DNA of 64,000 nucleotides from Bradyrhizobium ontarionense (GTDB lineage Bacteria > Pseudomonadota > Alphaproteobacteria > Rhizobiales > Xanthobacteraceae): positions 5,828,001 to 5,892,000 of the forward strand of contig NZ_CP088156.1 of NCBI RefSeq assembly GCF_021088345.1, given 5' to 3'. This document shows positions 38,321 to 48,201 of this stretch, piece after piece (within the stretch, counting starts at the first letter, position 1; each line of letters opens with the position of its first letter). The position numbers and the translations under genes are program-made. The notes beneath the pieces are model-generated. The model did no database searches. It was given only the letters and a program-made list of their open reading frames with translations, and was not told the DNA's origin.

Positions 38321-38624
38321 CGGGGCGAACCTCGTGCCGCGTCATTCGATGATTGCTCCCAAGAAGACAAGCAGTGCTGTCCTATGTAGTCCCATCATCG
38401 CCGAACGGTGCCATAGGAAAGTTTCCCGACTTGGCCGCAAAAGGTCTGACCGATTTTTAAGACATCATCCTGGTGCGTTCCTTGGTTCGACGATCTAGCA
38501 TCGTTCAATGCGATCCTCATTGGAGTGGGGCTCGCTGGAAGTGCGGCCAAACGCACTCCGTCAAATCATGGGCGCGGCACTGTCGATCCCGGCAGGGCAG
38601 GAAACAGCAGGAGATGGGCCTATC
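38321..38624. promoter_or_regulatory. Divergent promoter region of mxaF and the protease gene
   Basis: A 304-base gap that must hold both promoters. It has locally AT-rich tracts (for example CCGATTTTTAAGACATC near 38452) and a good ribosome site AGGAG at 38609-38613 in front of mxaF. I could not assign a reliable -35/-10 pair or response-regulator site by eye. Confidence 0.45.
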
Positions 38625-40502
38625 ATGTACAGGCGATTACAAACAGCATCGTTTGCAGCGCTTCTTGCGATGGGTTCGCTGGGGGGAGCAGGGCTTGCAA
38701 GTGCGAACGACAAGCTCGACCAGCTCTCGCAAAGCGACGAGAACTGGATCATGCCCGGCAAGGACTACAATTCGGACAATTACAGCAAGGCGACCCAGAT
38801 CAACACCGAGAACGTCAAGAATCTGAAGCCCGCCTGGACGTTCTCGACGGGACTGCTCAACGGTCACGAGGGGGCGCCGCTGGTCGTCAACGGAACGATG
38901 TACGTGCACACCTCGTTCCCGAACAATACATTTGCACTGGATCTCAAGGATCCGACGCGGATCCTGTGGCAGGACAAGCCGAAGCAGAATCCGGCCGCCC
39001 GTGCGGTGGCGTGTTGCGACATCGTCAATCGTGGCCTGGCCTATTGGCCGGGAGACGCCAAGACGCCGCCGTTGATCCTCAAGACACTGCTCGATGGGCA
39101 TATCGAGGCGCTCAACGCCAAGACCGGCGAGTTGCTCTGGAAGATGGAGAACTCCGACATCAAGGTCGGCTCGACGCTCACCATTGCGCCCTATGTGGTC
39201 AAGGACACCGTGCTGGTCGGATCGTCCGGTGCCGAGCTCGGCGTTCGCGGCTATCTGACGGCCTATGACGTTCACGACGGCGCGCAGAAGTGGCGGGCCT
39301 ATGCGACTGGTCCCGACAAGGACCTGCTGCTGGCGTCCGACTTCAACCTCAAGAACCCGCAATATGGCCAGAAGGGGCTCGGCCTCTCGACCTGGGAAGG
39401 CGACGCGTGGAAGGTCGGCGGCGGCACCAATTGGGGCTGGTACGCGTTCGATCCGAAGACCAATCTGGTCTATTTCGGCACAGGAAACCCGGCGCCGTGG
39501 AACGAGACCATGCGTCCGGGCGACAACAAGTGGACGATGACCATTTTCGGCCGCGACGTCGACACTGGCGAAGCCAAGTTCGGCTACCAGAAGACGCCGC
39601 ACGACGAGTGGGATTATGCCGGCGTCAACGTCATGATGCTCTCCGAGCAGAAGGATAAGGACGGCAAGACCCGCAGCCTGCTGACGCACCCCGATCGCAA
39701 CGGCATCGTCTACACGCTGGATCGCACCAACGGCGATCTGGTGTCAGCCAACAAGATCGACGACACCGTCAACGTGTTCAAGACCGTCGATCTCGCCAGC
39801 GGTCAGCCGGTGCGCGACCCGGAATATGGCACGAGGATGGACCACCTCGCCAAGGACATCTGTCCGTCGGCGATGGGCTATCACAACCAGGGCCATGATT
39901 CCTACGATCCCACCAAGGAACTGTTCTTCATGGGGATCAACCACATCTGCATGGACTGGGAACCCTTCATGCTGCCCTACCGGGCGGGACAGTTCTTCGT
40001 CGGCGCCACGCTGAACATGTATCCCGGCCCCAAGGGTGATCGCCAGAACTACGAGGGCCTCGGCCAGATCAAAGCCTACAACGCCATCACCGGCAAGTTC
40101 AAATGGGAGAAGATGGAGCGCTTTGCGGTCTGGGGCGGCACCTTGGCGACGGCGGGGAATCTCGTCTTCTACGGTACGCTCGACGGCTTCATCAAGGCCC
40201 GCAACAGCGACACCGGCGAACTGCTCTGGAAGTTCAAGCTGCCCTCCGGCGTGATCGGCTACCCGATCTCCTACATGCATGACGGCACCCAGTATGTCGC
40301 CATCTACTATGGCGTCGGCGGCTGGCCGGGCGTCGGTCTGGTGTTTGACCTGCAGGATCCGACGGCGGGTCTCGGCGCGGTCGGTGCCTTCAAGCAGCTC
40401 GCCAACTACACCCAGATGGGCGGCGGCGTGATGGTCTTCTCGCTGAACGGCAAGGGCCCCTTCGACGACGTGAACCTCGGCGAATACAAGTCGTCGAATT
40501 AG
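38625..40502 (+). CDS. mxaF: Methanol dehydrogenase large subunit (calcium/PQQ type)
   Basis: A 625-residue periplasmic PQQ enzyme, start ATG 38625 after AGGAG, with a 27-residue signal peptide ending LASAND. The vicinal Cys130-Cys131 (mature 103-104) and catalytic Asp330 (WDYAG; mature 303) fall exactly where the Methylorubrum enzyme has them. Ala332, two residues later, marks the calcium MxaF type; XoxF lanthanide enzymes have Asp there. It oxidises methanol to formaldehyde, passing electrons to MxaG. It leads the mxaFJGIRSACKLD cluster; a strong hairpin after the stop likely sets mxaF transcript above the rest. Confidence 0.97.
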   Translation: MYRRLQTASFAALLAMGSLGGAGLASANDKLDQLSQSDENWIMPGKDYNSDNYSKATQINTENVKNLKPAWTFSTGLLNGHEGAPLVVNGTMYVHTSFPNNTFALDLKDPTRILWQDKPKQNPAARAVACCDIVNRGLAYWPGDAKTPPLILKTLLDGHIEALNAKTGELLWKMENSDIKVGSTLTIAPYVVKDTVLVGSSGAELGVRGYLTAYDVHDGAQKWRAYATGPDKDLLLASDFNLKNPQYGQKGLGLSTWEGDAWKVGGGTNWGWYAFDPKTNLVYFGTGNPAPWNETMRPGDNKWTMTIFGRDVDTGEAKFGYQKTPHDEWDYAGVNVMMLSEQKDKDGKTRSLLTHPDRNGIVYTLDRTNGDLVSANKIDDTVNVFKTVDLASGQPVRDPEYGTRMDHLAKDICPSAMGYHNQGHDSYDPTKELFFMGINHICMDWEPFMLPYRAGQFFVGATLNMYPGPKGDRQNYEGLGQIKAYNAITGKFKWEKMERFAVWGGTLATAGNLVFYGTLDGFIKARNSDTGELLWKFKLPSGVIGYPISYMHDGTQYVAIYYGVGGWPGVGLVFDLQDPTAGLGAVGAFKQLANYTQMGGGVMVFSLNGKGPFDDVNLGEYKSSN

Positions 40503-40534
40503 GCTTCGCTGCGATACTGACGCAGACCAAGACT

Positions 40535-40561
40535 CCGTTCCGGCCCCGACGGCCGGAACGG
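40535..40561 (+). terminator. Perfect 11-bp hairpin after mxaF
   Basis: CCGTTCCGGCC (40535-40545) pairs with GGCCGGAACGG (40551-40561) over a CCGAC loop, 33 bases after the mxaF stop and without a U-tract. It is better read as an mRNA-stability or attenuating stem within the operon than as a full stop. Confidence 0.65.
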
Positions 40562-40617
40562 ACGGCCGCCCGAATCGAGCCCGCCTCGATCTGCTCCCTC
40601 GCATCTCCTTCGGTGTT

Positions 40618-40641
40618 CCGAAAACCACTCCGAAAACCACT
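40618..40641 (+). repeat. Exact tandem 12-bp repeat before mxaJ
   Basis: CCGAAAACCACT occurs twice in direct succession (40618-40629, 40630-40641), ending 9 bases before the mxaJ start. No good Shine-Dalgarno sequence is visible there. Confidence 0.8.
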
Positions 40642-40650
40642 GAGTTCAGC

Positions 40651-41547
40651 ATGTCACGATTAATGTCTTCCACGCTTGCACCCGCCATCATCCTCGCCTG
40701 CCTGATGCAGCCCCCGTTGCCGGCGGCCGCGGCCGAGGCGACCGGTTCCGCTCTCATAGGCGGGAAAACCGTGGCTGAGCAGGCCGATGCATCGAAGCTG
40801 CGCATCTGTGCGGCCGGAAACGAATTGCCGTTCTCGTCGAAAGACCAGACAGGCTTCGAGAACAGGATCGCCAGTGTCGTGGCGAAGGCAATGGGGCGCG
40901 AGCCGGTCTTTGTTTTCGCGGACAAGCCAGCGATCTATCTGGTCCGCGACTGGCTCGACAAGGGCAGATGCGACGTCGTCGTCGGCCTCGACAGCGGCGA
41001 TCAGCGGGTTCTGACGACGAAACCTTATTACCGTGCGGGCTACGTGTTTGTCACCCGGAAGGACAGGAACATTGAACTCGAGTCATGGGAGGATCCGCAG
41101 ATCAAATCTGTGGGTCACATCGTCGTCGAGTTCGGCTCGCCGAGCGAAGTCATGCTCAAGGAGATCGGCAAGTACACCGATAACATGGCCTATCTGTATT
41201 CGCTGGTGGGCTTCCGGTCGCCGCGCAACCAGTACACGCAGATCCCGCCGCAGAAGATCGTCTCCGAGGTCGAAAGCGGCAATGCGGGCGTCGCGGCGGT
41301 GTTCGCTCCCGACATTGCCCGTTACGTCAAGGCGAATGCGGCGCTCAAGATGGTGCCGATCAAGGATGACGCGGACCGCGACGGCGAGCGGATCCCGCAG
41401 CAATACGATCAATCGATGGGCGTGCGGCATGGCGACGAAGCGCTTCTGGTTGCACTCGACACCGCTCTGGAAAAGGTGGCACCCGAGATCGCGGACATCC
41501 TCAGAGATGAGGGTATTCCGATCCTCAAGGGCCAGAGCTCGAACTAA
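40651..41547 (+). CDS. mxaJ: MxaJ, periplasmic solute-binding-like protein of methanol oxidation
   Basis: A 298-residue protein with a signal peptide (PAIILACLMQPPLPAAAAEA). The body is a family 3 solute-binding fold: LRICAAGNELPFSSKDQTGFENRIA, then KGRCDVVVGLDSGDQR and TTKPYYRAGYVFVTR. MxaJ is required for active methanol dehydrogenase and is thought to help assemble or present MxaF in the periplasm; it is not a transporter component. It sits in the conserved position between mxaF and mxaG. Confidence 0.93.
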   Translation: MSRLMSSTLAPAIILACLMQPPLPAAAAEATGSALIGGKTVAEQADASKLRICAAGNELPFSSKDQTGFENRIASVVAKAMGREPVFVFADKPAIYLVRDWLDKGRCDVVVGLDSGDQRVLTTKPYYRAGYVFVTRKDRNIELESWEDPQIKSVGHIVVEFGSPSEVMLKEIGKYTDNMAYLYSLVGFRSPRNQYTQIPPQKIVSEVESGNAGVAAVFAPDIARYVKANAALKMVPIKDDADRDGERIPQQYDQSMGVRHGDEALLVALDTALEKVAPEIADILRDEGIPILKGQSSN

Positions 41548-41580
41548 GTAACGATCACTGGAATCGCGTTAGGATCAACA

Positions 41581-42162
41581 ATGAGAAGATCGTTACTCGT
41601 CGTCTGGTCTTTTGTGCTTTGGATGACGGCTCAAGGCCTGTTTGCAACACCCGACGAGTCGATACCGCCGACCTCGATGGATCTCCGCAACACCGATACG
41701 GGGGAGCCGCTCGACTTGTCCAATGCGCAGAAGGAAGGCCGCAACACAGAGGGCGTGCGCAAGTTCTTCCAGACCGGGATCAATCCCTATATCGAGGACG
41801 CCAGTTGCCTCAAGCCAGGTGAATCGTTCTATCTCACATCCTGTTCCGGCTGCCATGGCGAGATCGGGGAAGGAAAGATCGGTCCGGGTCTGAATGATGA
41901 CTATTGGACCTATCCAAAGAACACGACGGACCAGGGCTTGTTCGAGACCATCTTTGGCGGCGCCAGGGCGCAGATGGGTCCGCACTATGATGATCTGACG
42001 CTCGACCAGATGCTGCAGGTGATGGCGTGGGTCCGGCATATCTACAAGGATGACGTCAAGGCGGCGACGTGGTTGACAGCCGATCAGAGAAGGAAGTTCA
42101 CGCCGTTCAAGCGAGGAGAGACCTTCCCGGATGATCCGCCGGGACTGTGCAAAGCGCCATGA
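41581..42162 (+). CDS. mxaG: Cytochrome cL, electron acceptor of methanol dehydrogenase
   Basis: A 193-residue exported cytochrome with one heme motif CSGCH (88-92). The flanking sequence GEIGEGKIGPGLNDDYWTYP and the long C-terminal part (AWVRHIYKDDVKAATWL) are typical of MxaG. It takes electrons from PQQ of MxaF and passes them to a small class I cytochrome and oxidase. It follows mxaJ by 33 bases. Confidence 0.95.
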   Translation: MRRSLLVVWSFVLWMTAQGLFATPDESIPPTSMDLRNTDTGEPLDLSNAQKEGRNTEGVRKFFQTGINPYIEDASCLKPGESFYLTSCSGCHGEIGEGKIGPGLNDDYWTYPKNTTDQGLFETIFGGARAQMGPHYDDLTLDQMLQVMAWVRHIYKDDVKAATWLTADQRRKFTPFKRGETFPDDPPGLCKAP

Positions 42163-42230
42163 ATGCTGCTGAGTGGCGTGAGAGGGTATTTGGACGACAA
42201 CAAAAAGCTTCAGCAAGAGGAGGAGACCCA

Positions 42231-42530
42231 ATGACAAAAGCTATGAACTCCATCATTGCGATCGTCGCGGTTATGGCAGCGGGAATGGCCGTCCCGGCGT
42301 CGGCCTATGACGGGACCAAGTGCAAGGCGCCAGGAAACTGCTGGGAACCCAAGCCAGGCTTCCCGGACAAGATTGCCGGCTCCAAATATGATCCCAAGCT
42401 CGATCCGAAGGAGGTCGCCAAGCAGGACGCATCCGAGCGCGAGATGGAAGCGCGCAACGCGCGTCGCGTCGAGAATTTCCGCAAGACCGGGAGATTCGTC
42501 TATGAGGTCGACAAGATCGCGGACAAGTAG
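42231..42530 (+). CDS. mxaI: Methanol dehydrogenase small subunit
   Basis: A 99-residue protein, ATG 42231 behind a strong GAGGAGGAG site. A signal peptide ending PASA precedes the mature start YDGTKCKAPGNCWEPKPGFP. The two cysteines form the known disulfide, and the Lys/Glu-rich helix wraps around MxaF. MxaI completes the alpha2-beta2 enzyme and is found only with the calcium type, which agrees with the MxaF active-site call. Confidence 0.96.
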   Translation: MTKAMNSIIAIVAVMAAGMAVPASAYDGTKCKAPGNCWEPKPGFPDKIAGSKYDPKLDPKEVAKQDASEREMEARNARRVENFRKTGRFVYEVDKIADK

Positions 42531-42705
42531 CTCGGTGAGCCGTTCCAGTCTGCGTCTCGTGCTGACGAGCCGGCGGCGTGCATTATCTCTGCCGGCTGCG
42601 CGATGCTGAAAGTCGATCGGAAGGCCATATGGAAGGTCGAAGTCAGCGATCCGTTCGGCTTTCGCGGCCCATGACAAGAGCTGATCGTCACTTTCCGGAG
42701 TCTCG

Positions 42706-43737
42706 ATGAACGATGCCGTTTCAACCGCCTCCTTGCTGGAGCGCTGGCGATCCGCCGCATCAGACTTCGAGGCGTCGGTCAGGCAGGTGATCGTCGGGCA
42801 GCCGCGTGCGGTCCGTCTGGTGACGATCGCGGTGTTCGCGCGCGGGCATGTTTTGCTGGCCGGCGATGTCGGCGTCGGCAAGACGACCCTATTGCGTGCG
42901 GTGGCGCGCTCCCTTGGCGGCAGCTACGAGCGCATCGAGGGGACGGTCGACATGATGCCGAGCGACCTGCTCTATCACACCTTTCTCGGTGATGACGGCC
43001 GGCCGAGGGTCGAGCCGTCGGCGATCCTGGGGCGATCTGACGAATTGTCCGTGTTCTTTTTCAACGAGATCAACCGCGCGCGGCCGCAGATGCATTCACT
43101 GCTTCTCCGTCTGATGGCGGAACGCAGCGTCACAGCATTCAACCGAACCTTCGAGTTTCCCTACATGCAGGTTTACGCAGACCGCAACCGCGTCGAGAAG
43201 GAAGAGACGTTCGAGCTCCCTGCCGCGGCCCGCGATCGCTTCCTGATGGAGATTGCTGTCGAGGCGCCTGTTGATACCGATGTCAGGCGCCAGTTGGTGT
43301 TCGATCCCCGTTTCCACGACACGGAGACGCTGCTGCAGGTAATCGACGCGCCGGCGCTCGACTTCAAGTCCCTGGTCGTCTGTGCGCCGCTGATCCAGAT
43401 GAGCATCCACACGAGCGAGGCGTTGCAGACCTATGTGGTCCGGCTGTGGGATGCGATCGTTCGTCCGGCTGCTGCTGGCATTGTGATCCCCGGCGTCGAC
43501 ACCGGGCGGCTCGTGCAGGGCGGCGGCAGTCCCCGGGGACTTGCCTTCGCGGTGCGTGCGGCGCGCGTGCGCGCCTGGCTGGAGGGGCGCGATATGCTGG
43601 TGCCCGAGGATATCCGCGACATCTTCGTCGAGACGATGGCGCATCGGATCTTCCTCGATCCGATCTATGAAATGCGCCGTGAGGAGATCGTCCGGGATCT
43701 CTGCACTGCGGTGCTTGCCAGCGTGCCCGCGCCATGA
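42706..43737 (+). CDS. mxaR: MoxR-family AAA+ ATPase
   Basis: A 343-residue cytoplasmic ATPase: Walker A GDVGVGKTTLL (about residues 52-62), Walker B VFFFNEINRA, and a C-terminal MoxR lid domain. With MxaS, A, C, K and L it forms the set needed for calcium insertion and activation of methanol dehydrogenase, probably as a chaperone-like machine. It overlaps mxaS by four bases. A 175-base gap separates it from mxaI, where a separate promoter could lie. Confidence 0.93.
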   Translation: MNDAVSTASLLERWRSAASDFEASVRQVIVGQPRAVRLVTIAVFARGHVLLAGDVGVGKTTLLRAVARSLGGSYERIEGTVDMMPSDLLYHTFLGDDGRPRVEPSAILGRSDELSVFFFNEINRARPQMHSLLLRLMAERSVTAFNRTFEFPYMQVYADRNRVEKEETFELPAAARDRFLMEIAVEAPVDTDVRRQLVFDPRFHDTETLLQVIDAPALDFKSLVVCAPLIQMSIHTSEALQTYVVRLWDAIVRPAAAGIVIPGVDTGRLVQGGGSPRGLAFAVRAARVRAWLEGRDMLVPEDIRDIFVETMAHRIFLDPIYEMRREEIVRDLCTAVLASVPAP

Positions 43738-44582
43738 CGGAGTCCCGTGACATCGTTTACCGGCCGCGCGGCCGCATCTCCGGCTTGCGGGCCGGCGCGC
43801 ATGCGAGCCGGGGTATCGGCACCTTCGGCACGTTTCGTGACCAGGTGCCGTTCATGGCGCATCCCGACGCGCGTCGGATCGATGTCCGCGGCACGTTGCG
43901 TGATCCGTTCGAGGCCACCCTGGTGCGCCGCTTCCAACAGCGCAATGCGATCGATGTCTATGCGCTGGTCGATATGACACGATCGCTGTCCTATGAGGGG
44001 CGGGCCCGGAAGCAGGACCTGGTCGCCGAGCTTTGCGGCGCGCTGGCGCGCTCGGTGATCCGCAGCGGCGACCGCTTCGCCCTGATCGGTTTCGATAGCG
44101 ACATTCGGCCGGACTGCTTCATTCCGCCGAATCGGCGCCTTGGCAGCGCGGTGGACGTCGAGGCGTTGCTGCGCCAGGCCGAATGGCGCGGGCGCGATGC
44201 CAAAGGCCTGCATGACGCCGCTCGCCGGCTCGGCGGCAGACGCAAGATAGTCTTCGTCGTCTCCGACTTCCTGCTGCCGCTCGATCTGTTGGAGGCGGGC
44301 TGTGAGGCGCTCAGCCAGCACGATCTCATCCCGGTCGTGATCGACGACTCGTCAGAGCGCAGCGATCTGCCGGATTGGGGCTTGCTGGAGTTGACGGATC
44401 TTGAGACCTTGCAGCGCAAGGTCGTGTTCATGCGTCCGGCCCTGAAGCGCCGCTGGCTTGCGCAGGAGGCTGAGCGCCGAGCCGGTATCCGGCGAATCCT
44501 GCTGAGGTTCGGGCGCGCCCCCGTCCTTATCACGGATGTCATAGATGTCGACTTGATCTCGCGGCAGCTCATGGAGGCCTAG
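43734..44582 (+). CDS. mxaS: MxaS, DUF58 protein
   Basis: A 282-residue DUF58 protein. The family's von Willebrand-like core is visible: YALVDMTRSLSYEG stands at the metal-site position, then RSGDRFALIGFDSD and KIVFVVSDFLLP. No membrane helix is seen, so it is likely cytoplasmic or peripheral, working with the MxaR ATPase in methanol dehydrogenase maturation. It overlaps mxaR (ATGA) and is followed by mxaA after 7 bases. Confidence 0.92.
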   Translation: MTESRDIVYRPRGRISGLRAGAHASRGIGTFGTFRDQVPFMAHPDARRIDVRGTLRDPFEATLVRRFQQRNAIDVYALVDMTRSLSYEGRARKQDLVAELCGALARSVIRSGDRFALIGFDSDIRPDCFIPPNRRLGSAVDVEALLRQAEWRGRDAKGLHDAARRLGGRRKIVFVVSDFLLPLDLLEAGCEALSQHDLIPVVIDDSSERSDLPDWGLLELTDLETLQRKVVFMRPALKRRWLAQEAERRAGIRRILLRFGRAPVLITDVIDVDLISRQLMEA

Positions 44583-44589
44583 AGCCGTC

Positions 44590-45540
44590 ATGCAGACGTT
44601 CATCCGGCTGATCGGCTTGGCGGTTTTGGTGCTCGCGGCCCTTGTGCCGATCTCGGCGCCGGCTGCGTTCGCGGCCGACGTGCCCGTCGTGAAGCAGGTG
44701 ACGATCCGGACGCCGCGGGATATCGGTTATTTCGTCGGCGATTTGATCAAGGCGGATATCACGCTCATCGTCGATGGCGACGCCAGCATCGACCCGGCCT
44801 CGCTGCCAAGTCCGGGCAGCGTCGCCTATTGGCTCGACATCCGGTCTGTCGACGTCAAGCAGGACACCGCCGGCGGCGATCGCCGCTATGTCCTGACGAT
44901 CATCTACCAGAATTTCTACGATGCGCTCGACGTCCGGCAACAGGAGATCCCGACGATCCCGCTGCTGTTCCATCGCGGCGACGAAACCGCCTCGTTCCAG
45001 GTGCCGGCCTGGACCATCGGCGTCTCGCCGCTGCGCGAAGTGGCCCCACCGGTCAAGAGCGATCCAAAGGATTATTTGCGACCGGATCGCCGGGCTGCGA
45101 TTATCGATCTTTCGCCGTGGATCTGGTCGCTGATCGCAGCGCTCGCTGCTGCGTTCCTGTGTCTGGCTCTGGTGGCATATAATCGCGCTTGGTGGCCGTT
45201 CTTGCGGCGTCCGGCCCGTACATTCTCCCAGGCCGCTCATCGGTTGCGGCGGCTGCGTGGCCGCGAGGACGAGATCGCGGCCTATCTTGAGGCGCTCGAA
45301 ATTCTGCATCGAGGCATCGACCGCGCCGACGACAGATCGGTGCTCGCCGATGACCTCGATCTCTTCCTGCAGCGCCATGCAGCCTATCGCGCCCTGAAGG
45401 ATGGTCTGGGCGATTTCTTCGGTGCGTCGCGTCTGGCGTTCTTCGCCAATGATCCCGAGCGGGCGCGGCGAGAATTTTCGTTCGATCGGATCGAAACGCT
45501 CACGCGCAAGCTGGCGGTCGCAGAAAGGGCCGGGCCATGA
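44590..45540 (+). CDS. mxaA: MxaA, membrane protein for calcium insertion
   Basis: A 316-residue protein with a signal sequence (GLAVLVLAALVPISAPAAFA), a periplasmic beta-rich domain (about 30-170), one membrane helix (about 180-198, LIAALAAAFLCLALVAY) and a cytoplasmic helical tail. MxaA, with MxaK and MxaL, is required for calcium incorporation into MxaF. It overlaps mxaC by four bases. Confidence 0.9.
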   Translation: MQTFIRLIGLAVLVLAALVPISAPAAFAADVPVVKQVTIRTPRDIGYFVGDLIKADITLIVDGDASIDPASLPSPGSVAYWLDIRSVDVKQDTAGGDRRYVLTIIYQNFYDALDVRQQEIPTIPLLFHRGDETASFQVPAWTIGVSPLREVAPPVKSDPKDYLRPDRRAAIIDLSPWIWSLIAALAAAFLCLALVAYNRAWWPFLRRPARTFSQAAHRLRRLRGREDEIAAYLEALEILHRGIDRADDRSVLADDLDLFLQRHAAYRALKDGLGDFFGASRLAFFANDPERARREFSFDRIETLTRKLAVAERAGP

Positions 45541-46559
45541 ACCTCGCCGTCGACCGTCCCTGGGTGCTGCTGGCGCTGGTGCTGGCGATGCTGCCGCTGA
45601 TGTTTTCCGCGCATCGCGAGACCCGGGTGGGCTCGGTGTCCGTCGTTCCCGCCGATCCGCTGTCGACGCTCATTGCCTGGACCTTGCGCGGCTCAGCTGT
45701 CGCCGCCATCGCGCTGGTCGTGGCGGCGCTCGCCGGTCCGTATCGTGTCGGGCAAATCGTGAGCCGGGCCGGCGAGGGAGCGCAGGTCGTCATCCTGCTC
45801 GACCGTAGCGGCAGCATGAACGACACCTTTGCCGGTCGAACGCCGGCCGGTGGCGAGGAGTCCAAGGCGTTGGCCACCAAGCGGCTGCTGCGCGATTTCG
45901 TCGGCAGGCGACCGCACGATCTGTTCGGCGTCGCGGCCTTCTCGACGTCGCCAATGCTGGTGTTGCCGCCGACCGATCATCACGACGCGGTCAGGGCCGC
46001 GATCGATGCGAGCGACCGCCCAGGCCTCGACTTCACCAACATGGCCCGCGGGCTCGGCATGGCGCTGTCGATGTTTGCCGCGGATCATCCGGATGAGCAC
46101 CACGCGATCCTGCTGGTGTCGGACGGCGGCGCCGTGATCGAGACCCATCTGCAGGATCAGCTCCGCGCAGAATTCCGCAAGTTCAAGGCGGATCTGTTCT
46201 TTCTGTTCCTGCGAACGGCCGGAAGCCGCGGCATGTTCGACAAGCCAGGTCCGGGTGAGGATACGCCGCGGGCCATGCCCGAGCGCTTTCTCAACCTGTT
46301 CTTCCAGACTCTCGGCGTCCCATATCGCGCCTTCCAGGCCGAGAACCCGGATCAGGTCGCCGATGCCATCGACCAGATCGACGAGCTCGAACGCTTTCCG
46401 ATCACCTATGTCGAACGCCTTCCGCGCCGCGATCTGACAGGGCTGGCCTACGCGCTCGCCTGTGTGTTCACCGTTGTGCTGGTCGCCGGCAAGTTGCTCG
46501 AAGTGCGTCTGGTGACCGGCGCTGGCGCAGCCAAAGCGCCCGTCGGGGCGACGGCATGA
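45537..46559 (+). CDS. mxaC: MxaC, membrane-anchored VWA protein
   Basis: A 340-residue protein with two N-terminal membrane helices (about 8-22 and 50-70), a VWA domain with MIDAS motif DRSGS (VVILLDRSGSMND) and a C-terminal membrane helix (about 302-320). It acts with MxaS and MxaL in methanol dehydrogenase maturation. It overlaps mxaA and mxaK by four bases each. Confidence 0.92.
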   Translation: MNLAVDRPWVLLALVLAMLPLMFSAHRETRVGSVSVVPADPLSTLIAWTLRGSAVAAIALVVAALAGPYRVGQIVSRAGEGAQVVILLDRSGSMNDTFAGRTPAGGEESKALATKRLLRDFVGRRPHDLFGVAAFSTSPMLVLPPTDHHDAVRAAIDASDRPGLDFTNMARGLGMALSMFAADHPDEHHAILLVSDGGAVIETHLQDQLRAEFRKFKADLFFLFLRTAGSRGMFDKPGPGEDTPRAMPERFLNLFFQTLGVPYRAFQAENPDQVADAIDQIDELERFPITYVERLPRRDLTGLAYALACVFTVVLVAGKLLEVRLVTGAGAAKAPVGATA

Positions 46560-47194
46560 GCGACCTCACGCACAGGGCCCTCGCGATTGGTCGCAACGAG
46601 CCTCGTCCTGACCGGACGTTCAAGAAACTGGCGCCGCTCTGGTCACGCGGGCGATCGCATCTGCTGGTCGCAGTGTTGATCTTGCTCGTTCTGTCATGTC
46701 TTGCGCTGCTTGCCGGGACGCTTCGCATCGCGAAAGCCAATGAAACGATCCTACGGTTGAGGGCCGGGCATGACGTGGACGTCGCGCTGAACGCACCGGC
46801 CGAATTGCTGCTGGCACGCATCTCGTTCCTGCTCGATCACGACCGGACCGACGAGGTGCGGCCATATCTGGAAGCGCTCGACAGGCAGGACGGTGGACGG
46901 CTCGCGGCCATCGCGCATTTCGATCTCGCCAACAGCCGCCTGCGCCAGGCCTTCGACCTCATCACTGCAAGCAAGCTCGACAGCGCGGGCCCCTTCGTCG
47001 TGCTGTCGCGCGATGCGTACCGCCGGGCGCTGACGCTGGCGCCCGACGATTGGGACGCCAAGTTCAATTTCGACGTGGCCTCCCGGCTGATCCGCGATTT
47101 TCCGGCGTTCGAGCGGACCTCGGGCGACGACATCAAGGCCGACCGGAACAAGATCTGGACGGACATCCCAGGCAAGCCGCAGGGGCTGCCATGA
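46556..47194 (+). CDS. mxaK: MxaK, methanol dehydrogenase maturation protein
   Basis: A 212-residue protein with one membrane helix (about 36-60, LLVAVLILLVLSCLALLAG) and a helical, TPR-like periplasmic part (LLARISFLLDHDRTDEVRPYL, AIAHFDLANSRLRQAF). It has low general similarity but is placed by synteny and architecture as MxaK, needed for calcium insertion. It overlaps mxaC and mxaL (ATGA). Confidence 0.88.
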   Translation: MSDLTHRALAIGRNEPRPDRTFKKLAPLWSRGRSHLLVAVLILLVLSCLALLAGTLRIAKANETILRLRAGHDVDVALNAPAELLLARISFLLDHDRTDEVRPYLEALDRQDGGRLAAIAHFDLANSRLRQAFDLITASKLDSAGPFVVLSRDAYRRALTLAPDDWDAKFNFDVASRLIRDFPAFERTSGDDIKADRNKIWTDIPGKPQGLP

Positions 47195-48192
47195 CGTCGT
47201 TCGGGGAAGGCGTTGCGATGTGGCGCTGGCGGCAGAAACTGCGCGATCCCTTGGCTCTGCTCCTGCAGGCGGCGCTGGTCCTGCTGTATGCCGCGATCGT
47301 CTTGCCGCCGTTGCCGATGACGCTGGTGGGCGCAGATGTGCTCGTCGTCGTCGACATCACCGGCAGCATGAACACGCGCGACTATCAGGCTGCGGGCAAG
47401 CCTGCCAGCCGCCTTGCCATCGCCAAGACCGCGCTGAAGGACATGATCGGCCGACTGCCGTGTCCGAGCCGGTTGGCCTTGGGGCTGTTCAGCGAGCGCG
47501 TGCCGTTCCTGCTGTTCGAGCCGATCGATGTCTGCCGCGACTACGGCGCAGTGTCGGGCGCGATTGATGCGATCGACTGGCGCGAGGCCTGGGAGGGCGA
47601 CAGCCACATCGCCGCCGGTCTGTTCCGATCGATCGAGATGGCCAGAAGTCTCGGCATCGACCTGATCTTCATCACCGATGGCCAGGAGGCGCCGCCGTTG
47701 CCAGCGTCCGGCCCACCGCCGTTCGAGGGCAAGCGAAACGAGGTGAGGGGCCTGATCGTCGGTGCCGGTGGTTATTCGCTTTCGCCGATCCCGAAATTCG
47801 ACGATCGCGGCAACGAGGTCGGCTTCTGGGGCGCGGAAGACGTGCCGCACGAGAACCGCTTCGGACCGCCGCCGCCCGACGCCGAGACCAGGCCCGGTTA
47901 CAATCCGCGGAATGCGCCGTTCGGGTCGGTGGCGGCGAAGGGATCGGAACACCTGTCGTCCGTGCGAGAGCCCTATCTGAAGCAACTCGCTCAGGAGACC
48001 GGCCTCGCCTACGCGCATCTGGATGGTCCGGCGGGACTCACCGAGGCCTATCTGCCCGTGTCCGTGCCGCGTGCCAGCCATGGGCTGACCGACCTGCGCT
48101 GGCTGCCGGGGCTTCTCGCTCTGTCGGCTCTTCTCGCCGTCTTCTCGCCGCTGGGCCGGCGCCTCGCCAGCCTGAAATCCGCCAAACCGTGA
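47191..48192 (+). CDS. mxaL: MxaL, VWA protein
   Basis: A 333-residue protein from ATG 47191, overlapping the mxaK stop. A membrane helix at about 21-38 precedes a VWA domain with MIDAS-like DITGS (VLVVVDITGSMNT), then SHIAAGLFRSIEMARSLG and FITDGQEAP. A C-terminal helix (LPGLLALSALLAVFSPLG) closes the domain. With MxaA and MxaK it loads calcium into methanol dehydrogenase. Confidence 0.92.
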   Translation: MTSFGEGVAMWRWRQKLRDPLALLLQAALVLLYAAIVLPPLPMTLVGADVLVVVDITGSMNTRDYQAAGKPASRLAIAKTALKDMIGRLPCPSRLALGLFSERVPFLLFEPIDVCRDYGAVSGAIDAIDWREAWEGDSHIAAGLFRSIEMARSLGIDLIFITDGQEAPPLPASGPPPFEGKRNEVRGLIVGAGGYSLSPIPKFDDRGNEVGFWGAEDVPHENRFGPPPPDAETRPGYNPRNAPFGSVAAKGSEHLSSVREPYLKQLAQETGLAYAHLDGPAGLTEAYLPVSVPRASHGLTDLRWLPGLLALSALLAVFSPLGRRLASLKSAKP

Positions 48193-48201
48193 GGTTTTCC
48201 G

